A stretch of 64,000 nucleotides of DNA. Source: Gracilaria domingensis (lineage: Eukaryota > Rhodophyta > Florideophyceae > Gracilariales > Gracilariaceae). The DNA is taken from assembly GCA_022539475.1 (NCBI GenBank), contig VCMS01000138.1, positions 1-64,000 on the forward strand, in the 5' to 3' direction. A program made the translations under genes and the position numbers. Shown piece after piece: positions 10,094-21,869 of this stretch. Each line of letters begins with the position of its first letter. The first letter of the stretch is position 1. The notes below the pieces were generated by a model. The model was not told the origin of the DNA and made no database searches. It saw nothing but the letters and a program-made list of their open reading frames with translations.

Positions 10094-12307
10094 ATGGTGA
10101 AAGCTAAGAGGTCTATTCAAGGGTCTAGTGCCCCTTCAAGCCTTGCAGGTGGACCTTCTGTACCTCTGGTAAAACCAATTTTGGATAACCCGGAGGAATT
10201 GCTACGTAACCCAAGAGGTAAAGCTGTCCGTCCCGGCGACCCGGTGGCGACTGCGCCGTCGGATACCGTGAAGGTCAACCCTTATGGTGAAATGGTTGAG
10301 GCGATCTGGCCTCGTCTTGAGGAGCGAGCCAGATATCTCCTGACCCACGTAATGAAGGATGCCACAACCAATAAGGTAGACCTTGAAGGTGGAACAGCTG
10401 GGCCCTCTTTGGACGTGGACACAATTACCCGAGTGGTAATTGACCGCGTGGTTGTGGAAGTTAGGGCAATGTTACCGAAAATGGTGCGCGAGTACCTATG
10501 GACAGACGTCAAATGTGAGATATACCGCGTGGTTCAAGACCTATGGATTACCGAAGGGTACGCAGAAGGAAAACCATCTACGGTGAACATGGTAAGCACA
10601 AAACCTCATGAGGTCCCGAGGGGTTCGCTACAATATCCTCAGTCTTTTCCGGCTGACAGTGGGGACCACAAGGGTTCGTTGGGACGTGACCGCAAGGGCT
10701 CGGCAGCAGATGTTCCGACCGGTTACTATTTGCCCAAAACAATTGGTATCGCTCGAAAGGGTACCGGAGGAGGTGGCCCTGAGGGTGATTCGTCTGACTC
10801 GGAGGATGAGCGGCGAAGAAACCATAAAGGTAAGAAATAGGAGAGCCGTCGAGGTAGGCAGAGGAAATGGGATTCGAGTTCTACTTCGTCGAGTTCAGAT
10901 ACCGATTCGGAGTCCTCGGAGGACGAACGTAAAGGTAAGAGAAGGAGAAGGAACAAAACCAAGAGATCTAGAAGAAAATCTAAGGGAACCCGCAAGGGTC
11001 GGAAAAGAAGGAATGATTCTGATACCGAATCAGACACCGTTTCGGGCCTGGAGGTAATTCAGCCGTTGAACGACCTGTTCACCAAAGCGGTTGATTACAG
11101 GACCTACAGGTTACGGAACAAGGATTCTGACTACCCCGATGCGGTAGCTCAGAAAATTACTAAGAATCACAAGAAGCACAGCTTTCAGATGTATCTACCG
11201 GTGAGGATCCCATCGCGGTGATTGAGTTTCTGCACAAATTCAAGATCGCCTGTGACCAGAATGGTTTTTTCGAAGGGGCTGCCATGTGGTTGTTCCAGTT
11301 CTACCTTAAAGGACAAGCCTACCACCGCCTGCAGGGGCGCCTTCGAGGAAATACCCTAGTGGTTGACGACGAAGAGACGGAGATGTTGGAGAGCTACCCT
11401 GAAGTGGTTAATTTCGAAATTAGAGACATATGCGATCGATGAGGTAATACAGGAGTCCTACTCGGAGTTGCTCGCATACCGTCAAAGGCCAGGCCAAACC
11501 GAAATAGAATTCTCAGTTGCCTTGTGGAACCTAGCCACGCGATGCGGGAACGTGATCACTACCACGAGGTTAAAGTCAATGTTCTCTGACAATGTTGACA
11601 GAGCCATCCGCTCTCAGGTACGTAATTACTTGACGACTAACCGAAAGGTAGACTACGATGCCCTTTCCAGGTACGCTCAGGGTCTGGGCGACACGCTCCG
11701 CATGGGTAAGAAACCGACTCATGGTCCTACCACAAGGGAGAAACCGAAACGGTCCGTGATGGAAATCGAAGAGAACTCTACCACAGATGGTGATTCTTTG
11801 ATCAGGATACCAACTGGTACTGCAATTCCCTTGGTTGCTGCACCACATGGAAATTCCTGACCCTCTACGGTAGGGAACTGGTCAACCACACCAATTGGCA
11901 TTCCTCAGTCTGTCACGCCTCCGACCAGGGCGGCAACACAGTCACCTGCTTCCGTCGGTACTCGTCAACGGAATGCACCAAGTGCTTCTAATTCGTCTTA
12001 TGCGACGGCGAACACTGGGGAAAGAAAGTCTACCTCGATGGTAATGAGGGACCCAACCACAGGGGGTATGCTTTGCTGGTTCTGCCTCTCGGGTGATCAC
12101 GTTGCCAATAGGTGCGATAAGCTACCGCCCAGCCTACGAGATAATCTCGTGCAGGCCAGGCAGGAAAACCACTCTCACCTATTCGGTTCAGACCGGAACG
12201 AACCAACTGGTAACAGGACTGGACCATCCGGATCCCGTCAGGTCAACCTTGTGGAACAGGAACCGATCTTGGAAACTTCCTCTGCTCCCAAGCAGGAGGA
12301 AAACTAA
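10094..12307 (+). pseudogene. gag: gag of Element I (broken)
   Basis: Gag polyprotein, mostly in one frame but disrupted. It begins with a Lys/Ser-rich region, then an acidic and Arg/Lys-rich stretch (near 10800-11030), a capsid-like domain (near 11200-11650, with GEDPIAVIEFLHKF matching the Element II capsid segment GEDPILVLDFLSRF), and a CX2CX4HX4C zinc knuckle (CWFCLSGDHVANRC near 12070). Damage: TAG at 10838-10840, a segment read in a shifted frame between about 11200 and 11420, and TGA at 11858-11860. The zinc knuckle remains. The ORF ends at TAA 12305-12307 directly after GGAAAAC, and pol continues in the -1 frame. Confidence 0.85.
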
Positions 12308-15300
12308 AACCGGTTGTGGTTGAGACCACACCCAACCGGAAATTGGATGGCCATTCGATACCGAAAGGATTGGATGAAACCGTGAAAGACGAGAACAGTA
12401 CACCAATGAATGTTATGTTCATGAAGTACAATAACTATAAAGTTGGTGTCTCGCTTTTTTTCTCACCTTCCCATGCGGTTCCTGCAGTTTCTGTCCTCGA
12501 TACCGGTGCCGGTCCATGCATATTGAACACACGTATGGTACCCAAGTCGGTATTGGATACACTCAAGCAGGAGGCCACACCCAACCCTTTGGTAGATGCG
12601 AACAACCGCCCTCTGCTAATCAGAGGAACGCTGACCACGATGGTGCAAATTGGAACCTGGAAGGTATGAGTGAAATTCTACGTGGTGGACCGATTGGCTG
12701 CGGATTGCATCCTGGGAACCAGCTTCATTGACAACCACGTCAGAGCAATCTTCCCAGAATCGCAGACAATCCTGCTCGGCTACGGTGATAGGGTTGCCAT
12801 TCAAGGTCACACAAAGACCAAGAATGGATGGGTTCGAACACCAACATGGAAACTCCCAACCAATACCGTTTCCAACAAGGTTAGACTCACCAAGAAGGTT
12901 TCCATACCGCCTATGCACCAGACTAATGTAACGGTTTCATGCGATACACCAGGACTGGTAACGTTGCAGAACCATCCGAGGACAGCGGAACGACATCTTA
13001 CCTTAATGGCTAACGGAATTGTTGAGAACGTACCTCACAGACCATTTCAGGTATACCTCAGCAGTTTCGGAAACCACACGGTGAACTTGCCGAAGAATAT
13101 CGTGATAGGTGTCGCTCTACCAGCCCCAAGTGGTGTATTCATCATGCCAACCGAGTCTGGCGAGGTCACCTACTCTAAGGAAGGGGGGAGGAAATCGTTT
13201 GCGAACAACCAAGTGGTATCGACGAATGCTGACGAAAAGACCGTACTGGCTGACACCGAGACCTATGCGGTAGAAGCCAGGAAGAAACTGGAGTTAGACC
13301 CATTGAGAGATTGGAGAGAGGAATTCCATGTAGGTGAGGACCACTGTCACAACAAGCGATGTATCCTCCGTCTCCTTGAAGAATTTGAAACCATTTGGTC
13401 GGGCCAATTAGGTGAGATCAAGGCGGCCGAGCACCGCATCGAACTTGTGCCTGGCTCTCAACCAATATGGCAACAACCCTACCGTGCAGGTCCGAAAGCC
13501 CGCGGTGTGGAGTTGGAGGAGGTGGAACGGATGCTCCGTGAAGGTGTGATTGAACCCGCTCAATCTGAATGGGCCAGCCCAGTGGTGTTGGTCAGAGAAG
13601 GGGAGATCCTAGAATGAGGTTCTGTATCGACTATAGGAAGTTCAACAATGTCACCGTACGGGATTCGTACCCAATACCTAGGATGGACGAGTGCATTGAT
13701 TCCCTTGGGGATGCACAAATATTTACCACTTTGGACGCCAATTGCGGTTATTGGCAGATGCCTATAAGGGAAGAGGACCGAGACAAAACGGACTTCACCT
13801 GCCATGCTGGTATTTACCGTTTTACTCGGATGCGTTTTGGTCTTTGTAACGCACCCGCTACCTTTCAGCGAGCGTTAGATATTATCCTTTCAAAGGCCAA
13901 GTGGGGAACCGCATTGGTATATCTAGATGATGTTATCATCTATTCCAGATGGGTGAAAGAATATTTCGTTCATGTCCGTCAGGTGTTGAGACTACTACAG
14001 ACCGCACGGGTAACGTTGAAGCTCCGCAAGTGCTTCTTTTTCGATACCAAAATGGAATACCTGGGCCACACAATTAGCCCAGGTCGCCTTTTGTTTGCAA
14101 AGCGCAATTTGCGAGCAGTCCAGGAAGCGAAAGTACCGCGGTCCCAGACCGAGGTGAGGTCCTTTATTGGTCTCTGTAATGTTTACAGAAGGTTCATCAA
14201 AGGATTCGCGACCATTGCGGCGCACTTGAAAAGGAAGCTCCTAAAAGGTCAGCCCATGAGGTTTGAGATCCTCTCGGACGAAGAGATGGACGCGTTCGAA
14301 ACGCTCAAGCGAGCGCTTCTGAATCCACCAATATTTTCGCTACCCAAAGCTGGTTACCGCTACACGCTGGATACCGACGCTTCCGACGCCCAAATTGGTT
14401 GCTGCCTCATGCAGGAGCAAGAAAACGGCGACAAGCTACCTATTGGTTATTGGAGTCGAGCACTGACCGAAACGGAGAAGAACTACACTGTCACCGAGAA
14501 GGAATGCCTAGCGGTACTGTGGAGCATACTGATGCTCCATCCCTACCTATATGGTGAACGTTTTACCTTGCGGACTGATCATGACTCCCTTAGGTGGATA
14601 CTGGGATTATCAGATGCGTCCGGTCGGTTGGCCAGGTAAAGATTACGTCTATCCGAGATCGAGTTCGACGTAGAGTAACGTCCTGGTATAAAGCACAAAG
14701 TCGCAGACGCTCTGTCTCGTCTGAGTACCGATGGGTTAGATACCGAACCGGTGGAAGACGACATACCGTGCTTCACGATTTCAATTGACCCAAGTGGTAA
14801 TTTGACCGATACGGTTCAGGGAGTGTGGGAGCTACCTGGTGAAGGTGAGCTGTGGAATGAGAATCTGTACCAATAGGTCATGGCTCTCGAGGAGATGGAC
14901 ATCACGCCCATCCCAAGAGAGGAGTTCCTTCGGGAGCAAGCCAACGACGCGTATTGCAAGTCGTTGGCAGACCAAGCTGGTAAGAAGGGATCTCAGTTTG
15001 ACATCGACCGAAACGGATATTTGGTACGGAAGTCGAACCTCGATGGTTTGCTCCAAAAGGTTGTACCGAAATCCTTGCGGCCTAGAGTCCTTTACCTGAC
15101 TCACTTCTCCAGGCTGGCTGGTCACCCAGGTGGTACGAGGACTTGTTACACCTTGAGGAGGCAGTTCTACTGGCCGCATATGGCACACGATGTGTATTCC
15201 TTTGTGGCACAGTGTGAGTCATGTTTGAAAACCCGTGGTGGTGTGCGCAAACATAGGAAGTACCTCAAGCTGTTTCCAGCAGCGCGCACTATGGAGTTTG

Positions 15301-16592
15301 TCGCTATTGACCTTTTAGGTCCACTACCAAGAACCTCAAGGGGGTACCAACACATTATGGTTATCACCGATCGGATCTCAAAACTAACTCGAGCTATACC
15401 TCTGAGAGACACGAAGAGTACCACTTTGGCCGTTGCGTTTCTCAACAATTGGATTTACCCATATGGTGCGCCACTCTACTTGCTGACCGATAATGGTTCG
15501 AACCTCGCGGCGAATTTTTTCGAAGCTGTTTGTCACCTTTTAGGTATCAAACACTACTTCACTACCGCCTACCACCCGCAAACCAATGGGCAAGTGGAAA
15601 GGTTTAACCAAACGTTGGTCTCGAGGTTGCGCCACTACACTGAGGAACGCCAAACTGGTTGGGATGAGCTGGTTCAGCCGCTTACCTACTCCTACAACCT
15701 ACAGGTGCATCGCTCTACGCAGACAACACCGTTTGATTTGGTGCTGTCGCGTCACCCCCCGGGTATTGTCCTTCAAGGTGAACCCACAGGGGAGGCACCA
15801 GCTGGTTCTTTAAGTCCCGCTCAGGTGAAGAGAAATACCTTATTGAGGTTGAGGAAAGCTTTGAAGTACGCGCAGAGCAAGCTCACTGCCGCTCAGCGAC
15901 GCTACAAAGCAGACTACGACCGAGAGGTAAATCGAGTGGTATCGGTAGAACCGGGTCAGTATGTCTACCTAGACGTACCTCCAAAAGGTTCGGGACCAAG
16001 GCCTGGTGACGAGACAGATGACGAAGAGATTGACCGCGAGGTTAACTTTAAGTTACTCCCAAAATCTACGGGTCCCTATAAGGTTCTGAAGTTTACTGAC
16101 CAGACGGCGACAATACTCCAAGATGGTATGCACAATACTGTGTCAATTGAACGCGTATCGGTGGCACCGGAGGCGGTTCAACACCGTAGGGATGCGGGAG
16201 AACGCGCGCGAGATCGCCGTGCGGCTGAGCTTCGCGCTACACCAAGTGGTGAAGAACAACCTTTAGAGGTAGGTGAAGACGAAGGCGGAACCGATCCGGA
16301 CTACATCTCACCCGTGGAGGAGCGAAGTGACCCTGATAGTGAAGCTCGGAAAACCTTGAAGGACATCGCGACAAACGCAGAGAACCAAGTGGTAGACGCA
16401 CAGGAGTCGGATGAATATCCTGTGGAATCCATCGTCGGTCACAAACGTACACCAGAAGGTCTTAAGTACCGCGTACCGTGGTATGGTTGGGAGCCGGAGG
16501 GTGACACTCCTGAGCCACCCTCAGTTATCCCAAAGAACTTCGCCATCCGATACTGGCGGAGGCGAGGGGAACCTATGCCACCGGACGGTTGA
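12301..16592 (+). pseudogene. pol: pol of Element I: protease, RT, RNase H, integrase, chromodomain (broken)
   Basis: The -1 frame is open from the gag stop onward. Domains in order: aspartic protease with LDTGAG near 12495; reverse transcriptase with WASPVV near 13572 and the catalytic YLDD near 13917; RNase H with LDTDASD near 14368 and RTDHDSLRW; integrase with an HHCC zinc finger near 15100-15230 and the DDE core (VAIDLLG, TDNGS, TNGQVERFN); and a C-terminal chromodomain-like segment (LKYRVPWYGWEPEGDTPEP near 16460). Damage: TGA at 12667, a frame change near 13600, and stops at 14637 (TAA), 14676 (TAA) and 14874 (TAG). The integrase-chromodomain part (14880-16592) is still one open frame of 570 codons. 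Confidence 0.92.
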
Positions 16593-16621
16593 CTTGTCTA
16601 ACAACATCTGTTGACTCCTCT

Positions 16622-16634
16622 AAGAAGGGGGGGA
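16622..16634 (+). promoter_or_regulatory. Internal polypurine tract of Element I
   Basis: AAGAAGGGGGGGGACA lies 30 bases after the pol stop. Element II has a second polypurine tract at the corresponding place, so this is probably a duplicated plus-strand primer site and not chance. Another G-run (AAGGAAGGGGGGGGGAGAAG) lies near 17520-17540. Confidence 0.5.
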
Positions 16635-17029
16635 CATAGTCTCCCCCCTCTTTTGTTGCTACTAACTTATAACCAATTGGTAACATGAGGTAACTAACCA
16701 AACGGAATATTCGCGAAAAGTTGCAACCACAAAGGAGAGCATTTGTTGGTGGTGAAGAAACCTCAGGGGAGATGGCGCCCATGATCAGTAATGATGAAGA
16801 CGCGACGTATACATGGAGCCGTGGAGGTCGTGCGTAGCACGTGCCGCACCACGCGACGCACGCCCCCCGGTCCGGGCACGCGCCTCACGCGTGCAAGACT
16901 AAATGGTGGAAATCAAAAAATTTCCCTTTTTCAGATGGCATAAGTGCACGCGCATCATGCTTCGAGCCTGGTGCGAGTAACCGATTCGGTATACACTATT
17001 GTGTGTAGCGTGCATACGCACGCACGGTC

Positions 17030-17225
17030 AAAAAATTCAAGTATTTTGACCTCGCGGCGGTGCAAAATCGGGCATTTTCAGCCTCTGAAACCGCCTGGTT
17101 TCCGAGATACAGACCAAAAAATGTTTCGGCGTTTTTGATACCATTTGGTGGGGTAATTTCGGCGTCAAATTTTTTGATTCGCCTTGCAAGTAACCTCTTG
17201 GTGTGAACGCCTCGCGCGCCTACAT
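17030..17225 (+). other. Conserved structured box shared with Element III
   Basis: About 190 bases that align, with few gaps, to the sequence flanking the Element II insertion (51990-52097 joined to 63876-63970). It contains three consecutive interrupted palindromes: GGTCAAAA with TTTTGACC, TTTCAG-CCT-CTGAAA, and GAAACC-GCCT-GGTTTC. Arms of the first and third differ from Element III at paired positions, which preserves the inverted symmetry. Function unknown; it lies in the noncoding part between pol and the 3' LTR. Confidence 0.65.
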
Positions 17226-17595
17226 TCAGCCCAAGAGGCGATGCATTCTCCCTGTAATACACTGCTGGACACCACAAAAACACGCGCGTAGCTCGCAAGC
17301 ACCAATATGGTACAGCGCAACGCCTCACACTATGCGCGCCGTGCTGCGTTGTGTACCATGATCGTGTGGGACCAACTTGGTTTTGCAGAGCACTGTCTTG
17401 GTGGCGCCCTAGACGGAACCGAATAGCAGACCTTTATGGATCTGAATAACGTTTACCACTTGGCTTACTTTGATTCCTTCAAAGGTGTGAAAGTCTACTA
17501 CCACCGTGGTACGCTGGTCAAAGGAAGGGGGGGGGAGAAGCTTATACTCTTTTGTTTTCAATGACCACTTGGTGAAAGCTAGACACCGGAACAGT

Positions 17596-18521
17596 TCACG
17601 ACCGTACAGGTGACGACCTAAAAGGTTCTCCGCGTAGGAAGAAACACCAGAAAGGTTTCGAAGCTCGGGAGGAACTTACCACTTGGTGAAGCGACGAGGA
17701 GGGAACGGAGAGTTCTTCGCCACTCGTCCGACAGTACCACATGGTTATTCTAGGAACTCTAACGAGTAAGAAACCTTTATGGTAACGACCGAAACAATTT
17801 GTAGAACAGCTCAAATGCACCACCACAGTTTGAGAAGGAGAAAAAAGGTACCAATGGGTGAAGAAGAAAATTGAACTTTTAGGTATTATAAGGCCAGTTG
17901 GCGAGTACCGAACGGTAGATTGGAATTCTCAAGAGAGAAGAGTACCGAAAGGATGCTAATTGGGAAACGATTGAGACCACGTGGTGAGAAGAAGGAAAGA
18001 GTTGGAAGGAAATTCAGTTCGTTTCGGATGGTTACCAAAGTGGTACAGAAGGGAAGCGGGCTACCAGAAGAATATGTACGGAAATACCAAATTGTTATAG
18101 CATGTCGAGAAGGACAGGTGAAGGAACCACGACGGTGTAAGCACAAACCACGAGGGTATTGGGCGCGAGCTGAAACCTTTCGGTGAGCAGCTTGGTGGGA
18201 TAGAACGGGACCGGATCGCACCCTTTGTCGGCGATTTGAGGAGACCAGAAACGGTCACCAAAGACGTTGCGAACCACCACCTCGGTACTCCAATGTGACA
18301 ATTAGTTAATTGGAAGTTAGGTGCTGACCTAACTGGTACTGGTAGACATACCGAACCGGTTTGCAGTTGTACCCATTCCGTGGAATGAGACCTGAGAGGC
18401 TCCGGAAGAGCTCAACTTCGAAGACGCGGGTTTCATTAAGCGCCATGTAGGTGAAATTGAAGAACCGCTTGGTAAGAAAGAGTGAAATTTCCACATTGTG
18501 AGTGGGAGAAATGGACACCAT
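17596..18521 (-). pseudogene. Possible decayed antisense ORF of Element I
   Basis: In the position where Element II carries its antisense 599-codon ORF, Element I has only short minus-strand frames. Two of them faintly resemble the family: one with FGRYHKGF followed by VPRITMWY (near 17740-17800; compare TGRYLPLP...VPRGCHVE in Element II and QGRYVTIP in Element III), and one with SLFLTKRFFNF...LSGLIP (near 18400-18500). The similarity is weak and by eye only, and chance is possible. Confidence 0.25.
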
Positions 18522-18797
18522 CTTGGGCGGAATTGAACCAAACCAATTGGCATTTCTGAGACCGCAACCGTATTATGAGAGAAGCTGTTCGAAGAATGGG
18601 GAGATCTATGACATACCTTGAAAGGCAGACCTTTTCGGTGAATTAAGAGAAATTTATTTCTATACCACATGGACGCAACGAAACATTATGCCTAAGACCA
18701 ATTGGTTTTTCTGTTCTAATGACGAAGAGAAAAACATGGTTGGGACAGAAGAAACCACGATGTGGAATCAAGGAAGCCACGGAGCGTTTCTCATGGT

Positions 18798-18807
18798 AGG
18801 AAGGGGG
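18798..18807 (+). promoter_or_regulatory. Terminal polypurine tract of Element I
   Basis: AGGAAGGGGG two bases before the 3' LTR, the expected primer for plus-strand synthesis. Confidence 0.7.
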
Positions 18808-18809
18808 TC

Positions 18810-19334
18810 TGTCGTACAATGGATTTTGCCTAATGGTTCTGCTACAAAGGGGATTATGAGGAGGAATTGACCGGTTGATAATGTGCTACAGATCTACTAC
18901 GTGTTTGTTGACGGCTTTGTGGACAATCTACTAACTAGTTATTAATTTAGATAATTTATTTAATTATGTAGATATTTTAGAGACGCACGTGGTGCATCAG
19001 ACAATACGTCTGACACGTGTGCGAGATCGCGTTGACCCGGCAGCCATACGTAGGCGCTGCCGAGGTCCGTGTCTCCTACAACTTGTAAAGTAAGCACCAA
19101 CTTGGTAAAGTCTTGCCTTTCTGGTTAAGAACTACCACCGCTTAAGTCTTGTGCGTACGCTTGCGCTCCCGCTTGTCGTTTCCGATACGGCCGAAGCTAG
19201 CAATCCTACCTACTGTACCACTTGGTATTCAGGTGCTCGTCTACCGTCGTGGTTCGTCTCCTACTTCGTACCTTATAGGTCGAGCCCTTAATGGCTTCCC
19301 ACAACCAACGAGCACCGCCTGTGGCTATACGACA
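18810..19334 (+). repeat. 3' LTR of Element I
   Basis: Starts TGTCGTACAATGG and ends TATACGACA, matching the 5' LTR with about 11 differences in 526 bases. Followed by GTCTG, the right copy of the target duplication. Confidence 0.95.
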
Positions 19335-20020
19335 GTCTGTATGTCGCCTGCTTAGAAGTTTAACCTCAAAAACATTTTTGATGTTGTCGAAGTACCCATA
19401 TAGCGTCACAAAAGAAGGCAATCGCTATTACGATCGAGCTTATATATTAGAACAGCACAAGCTGGCGAGCACGTAAAACATATTTTGGCGTGATGCGAAA
19501 ATGTCTCAGACTAATGGGCTTTTGGGATTTGTTTGTTTAGTATCAAAACACAATTTACGCTGCAAAATTCTGTCATTTTAGTATTAAAAAATCTGGTGTC
19601 AAACTTATGAGCAACAATTTACTCTGCAAAATGCAGTTACTTTAGTTTTAATCAAATCTGGTGTCAAAGGCTCAGATGATTGCGTGTACAGCTTTGACAG
19701 CCCGCGAATCGAATTCTTTACCAAACGTTATTTTGTTAGTGTTTCTATGGAGTGAATGCAGCATATCTTTGACTGGAAAACAGATTTGTTTTTTTTAACC
19801 TACACGGATAGTTTGCTTTTGTTCTCGTTCACGTCGGATCCGTTTTGTGCTCAGCGTCTACCACGCTCGAAGCATTGACTTTTGCTTTTGTGATGCGATG
19901 AGTTTGGTCTTCAATTGACTTTCATATGTACTGTGACGTAGTGCACAGTAATGAAGCATGTCATGTAACTTTCATTTATTCTTAATCCTCTTTTACGAAC
20001 GACATGTAAGGCGGCTTTAT
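19335..20020. other. AT-rich intergenic stretch
   Basis: No gene visible. Contains two similar phrases (a CAATTTAC...TGCAAAA...TTTTAGT unit near 19548 and again near 19606), a short degenerate direct repeat of about 60 bases. Confidence 0.4.
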
Positions 20021-20573
20021 CAGGCCCGTTTTTATAACTAGATTTTTGAGCAAGTCCAGAAGTCAAAATTACTCAAAAAAGTTCGTAGTCAGTCACATTT
20101 AGTCAAATCTTCCTTGGTTCTTTCTCTAAGCGCGTTTACTAAGAAATTAAATTGCGTTGCTTATGGCCGGAGATATATAAGTATATATGTCAATTTGCTT
20201 AGGTTCTAACAAGGTATATTCGTTCTAAAGAATGTTATTATCAAACTTCAAGTTTTAGAAAAGTTTTTAAAAATGAGCAAAACATTGAAAAAAACACCAA
20301 TATCAATAAAACAAAGGGATATCCTCACAAATTGATAACTATGTTTACTATTTATAGCCAAAAATAAACGTAAGATTTAATTTGAAAACCATTTAGGCTC
20401 CTATATATTACACACGTGTAGGAAAATTAGTGGTTATGAATGTGACACGTATGTTAATGGCCACGTGGGCTGTAAATGACTAAATGTGACTAGAATTTTA
20501 TTGCATTTGCTAGTCAGTCAGTCACTAGTCACTTATATTTTTATCGAGTCAGTCAGTCACAAATACGGGCCTG
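20021..20573. mobile_element. hAT-like non-autonomous transposon, 553 bp
   Basis: Begins CAGGCCCGTTTTTATAACTA and ends with the inverse of CAGGCCCGTATTTGTGACT. Both sides carry the same 8-bp target duplication GGCTTTAT (20013-20020 and 20574-20581). Terminal CAGG, 8-bp duplications and subterminal TAGTCAGTCA repeats are typical of hAT elements. No transposase frame inside. The right end is the same family as the 184-bp element at 43582. Confidence 0.85.
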
Positions 20574-20892
20574 GGCTTTATATTCTCAAATCGGACGACG
20601 TTTTCATTCTTTTCGTTAATAATCGTTATTTTTTCACTGGCAGAAGATCAACGTACGTACTTCGATCTTTGATACCGTCATCTCCCTGAGCGTCCACTGT
20701 CATTCTTCGCGTATCTACGCGGAAACCCATGAATAATCCTGAAACCTATTATCCGTATAATATCCTCTCCACCAGATTTGTCGACGCAACAGTCAGCTAC
20801 GTGTAGGCATATCTGCGAGCGCCAACCCGTCAGAGACTATCTGAGACCCACGCACCCACGACTATCACCAACTTCTCTCCTCACACCAGCAA

Positions 20893-21855
20893 ATGGCAGA
20901 CACTTCCAAAGACTCAATTTCGCGTACCCGTCTTCTCGGCCTCGACATAGTAACACTGAACACTCCTGAAGCAATAACAACCGCGCTCAACTCCGGCGAT
21001 CTCGCACGCTTCACGCAAGTCATTTCCTCGGTCAACGATCTCCCATGGTTGTTCCGCTGGTTCTTTCCTCTTACCCGCTTCTACAACGTCACCCTACGTA
21101 GCTGGTTTATGCCCTTTCGCGCCACTGACGATCCTACCTACCCGCCTTGTCGCGCATTTCTGGACAAAAAGTTTGCCGTCCCCCAAGACATCTCGGCAGT
21201 CGTTTCTGAAACCGCCGACGCCCTGCAGAACCCTGAGAAGCTCCCGTCGGACCGAGTGTTATCCGATTTTTGTATTCGGGCCATCTGGCCGCATTTTGCT
21301 CCACCAGGACACCCGGACATTCCCAAAGACACACTCGATTCTGTGGACAAGCAGGTCGGTGGAGTGGTGGACTCCATTCTACCGTGGCGTTTCCTGCCGG
21401 CCAAGCCGAACATCGCCGACGTGTACGAGTTTACGGATGAATCACTCAAGCGCACTGGCGAGCGAGAGGCATTGCCAGACCCGGGAGTGACAGACATGGC
21501 GCACGTCATGTTTGCTATGAACATCAATGGCCCCCCCTTGCTTCGCGAGGTCGCCACGAGCATAGACGACGATGTGGACGCCATCTTCACCAGATTGGGA
21601 CTTGTCGAGAACTCTATCAGAATTGCCAAGCGTAGCGGTACGTTGGGTGGCTTGCTTGACGACAACGAGCCCGCGGAGGCGAAGAAGACGATGGTCATGT
21701 GCAATATTCGCAGCGCAGCGAGGGCGACGCGGGATATTGCGTATGCATTTTCGTCGGGGCCTGGTACGCGACGTTGTGCGGCCGAACCGGCTATTGTTGC
21801 TTATGTAAAGGCGGTACAGGAGGAACTCAAACGCCGGAGGACTGGTAGCAGCTGA
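20893..21855 (+). CDS. Unassigned 320-residue protein
   Basis: A clean open frame starting at an ATG with an A at -3 (CAAATGGCA). The product is soluble-looking, with a Trp/Phe-rich hydrophobic patch at about residues 52-75 (LPWLFRWFFPLTRFYN) that could be a membrane-associating or lipid-binding helix, an acidic middle and a basic tail ending KRRRTGSS. I recognise no family. Its gene is the next one upstream of the convergently placed fatty-acid alpha-dioxygenase, but the 1.8-kb gap and opposite orientation give no strong functional link. A hAT-like element sits 320 bases before its start and may contribute promoter sequence. A 42-bp segment over its stop codon is duplicated at 23156. Confidence 0.6.
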   Translation: MADTSKDSISRTRLLGLDIVTLNTPEAITTALNSGDLARFTQVISSVNDLPWLFRWFFPLTRFYNVTLRSWFMPFRATDDPTYPPCRAFLDKKFAVPQDISAVVSETADALQNPEKLPSDRVLSDFCIRAIWPHFAPPGHPDIPKDTLDSVDKQVGGVVDSILPWRFLPAKPNIADVYEFTDESLKRTGEREALPDPGVTDMAHVMFAMNINGPPLLREVATSIDDDVDAIFTRLGLVENSIRIAKRSGTLGGLLDDNEPAEAKKTMVMCNIRSAARATRDIAYAFSSGPGTRRCAAEPAIVAYVKAVQEELKRRRTGSS

Positions 21856-21869
21856 CTGATGTCGTGGAG
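21828..21869 (+). repeat. 42-bp segment duplicated at 23156-23197
   Basis: The last codons and stop region of the 320-residue gene (from CAAACGCCGGAGGACTGGTA) recur 1.3 kb downstream with about four changes over 42 bases. Similarity stops on both sides. This may be a short dispersed repeat or a relic of a partial duplication of the gene end. Confidence 0.7.

Larger units (their letters stand above)
16560..18720 (+). repeat. Dispersed ACC-N4/5-GGT palindromes in the 3' region of Element I
   Basis: Reading by eye I count about 29 copies of ACC followed after four or five bases by GGT in 2.2 kb, for example ACCAATTGGT, ACCATTTGGT, ACCACGTGGT, ACCAATATGGT and ACCTTTATGGT. Roughly one would be expected by chance. 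Spacing is irregular, mostly 30 to 100 bases. Spacers of four and five are about equally common, and the spacer sequence is free. The motif also recurs through gag-pol and in the LTRs. Several near-misses (one base off) suggest decay of further copies. Confidence 0.9.
9406..19334 (+). mobile_element. Element I: decayed Ty3/Gypsy chromovirus
   Basis: A complete but inactive LTR retrotransposon of about 9.9 kb. The two LTRs (525-526 bp) start TGTCGTA and end TACGACA, a 7-bp terminal inverted repeat, and differ at about 11 positions (roughly 2 percent), largely C/T and G/A. The flanking 5-mers GTCCG (9401-9405) and GTCTG (19335-19339) are a target duplication with one mismatch. Order inside: primer-binding site, gag with zinc knuckle, protease, reverse transcriptase, RNase H, integrase, chromodomain, internal polypurine tract, 2.2 kb of mostly noncoding sequence, terminal polypurine tract. 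Several stops and frameshifts break gag and pol. The whole element is sprinkled with ACC-N4/5-GGT palindromes. Confidence 0.95.
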
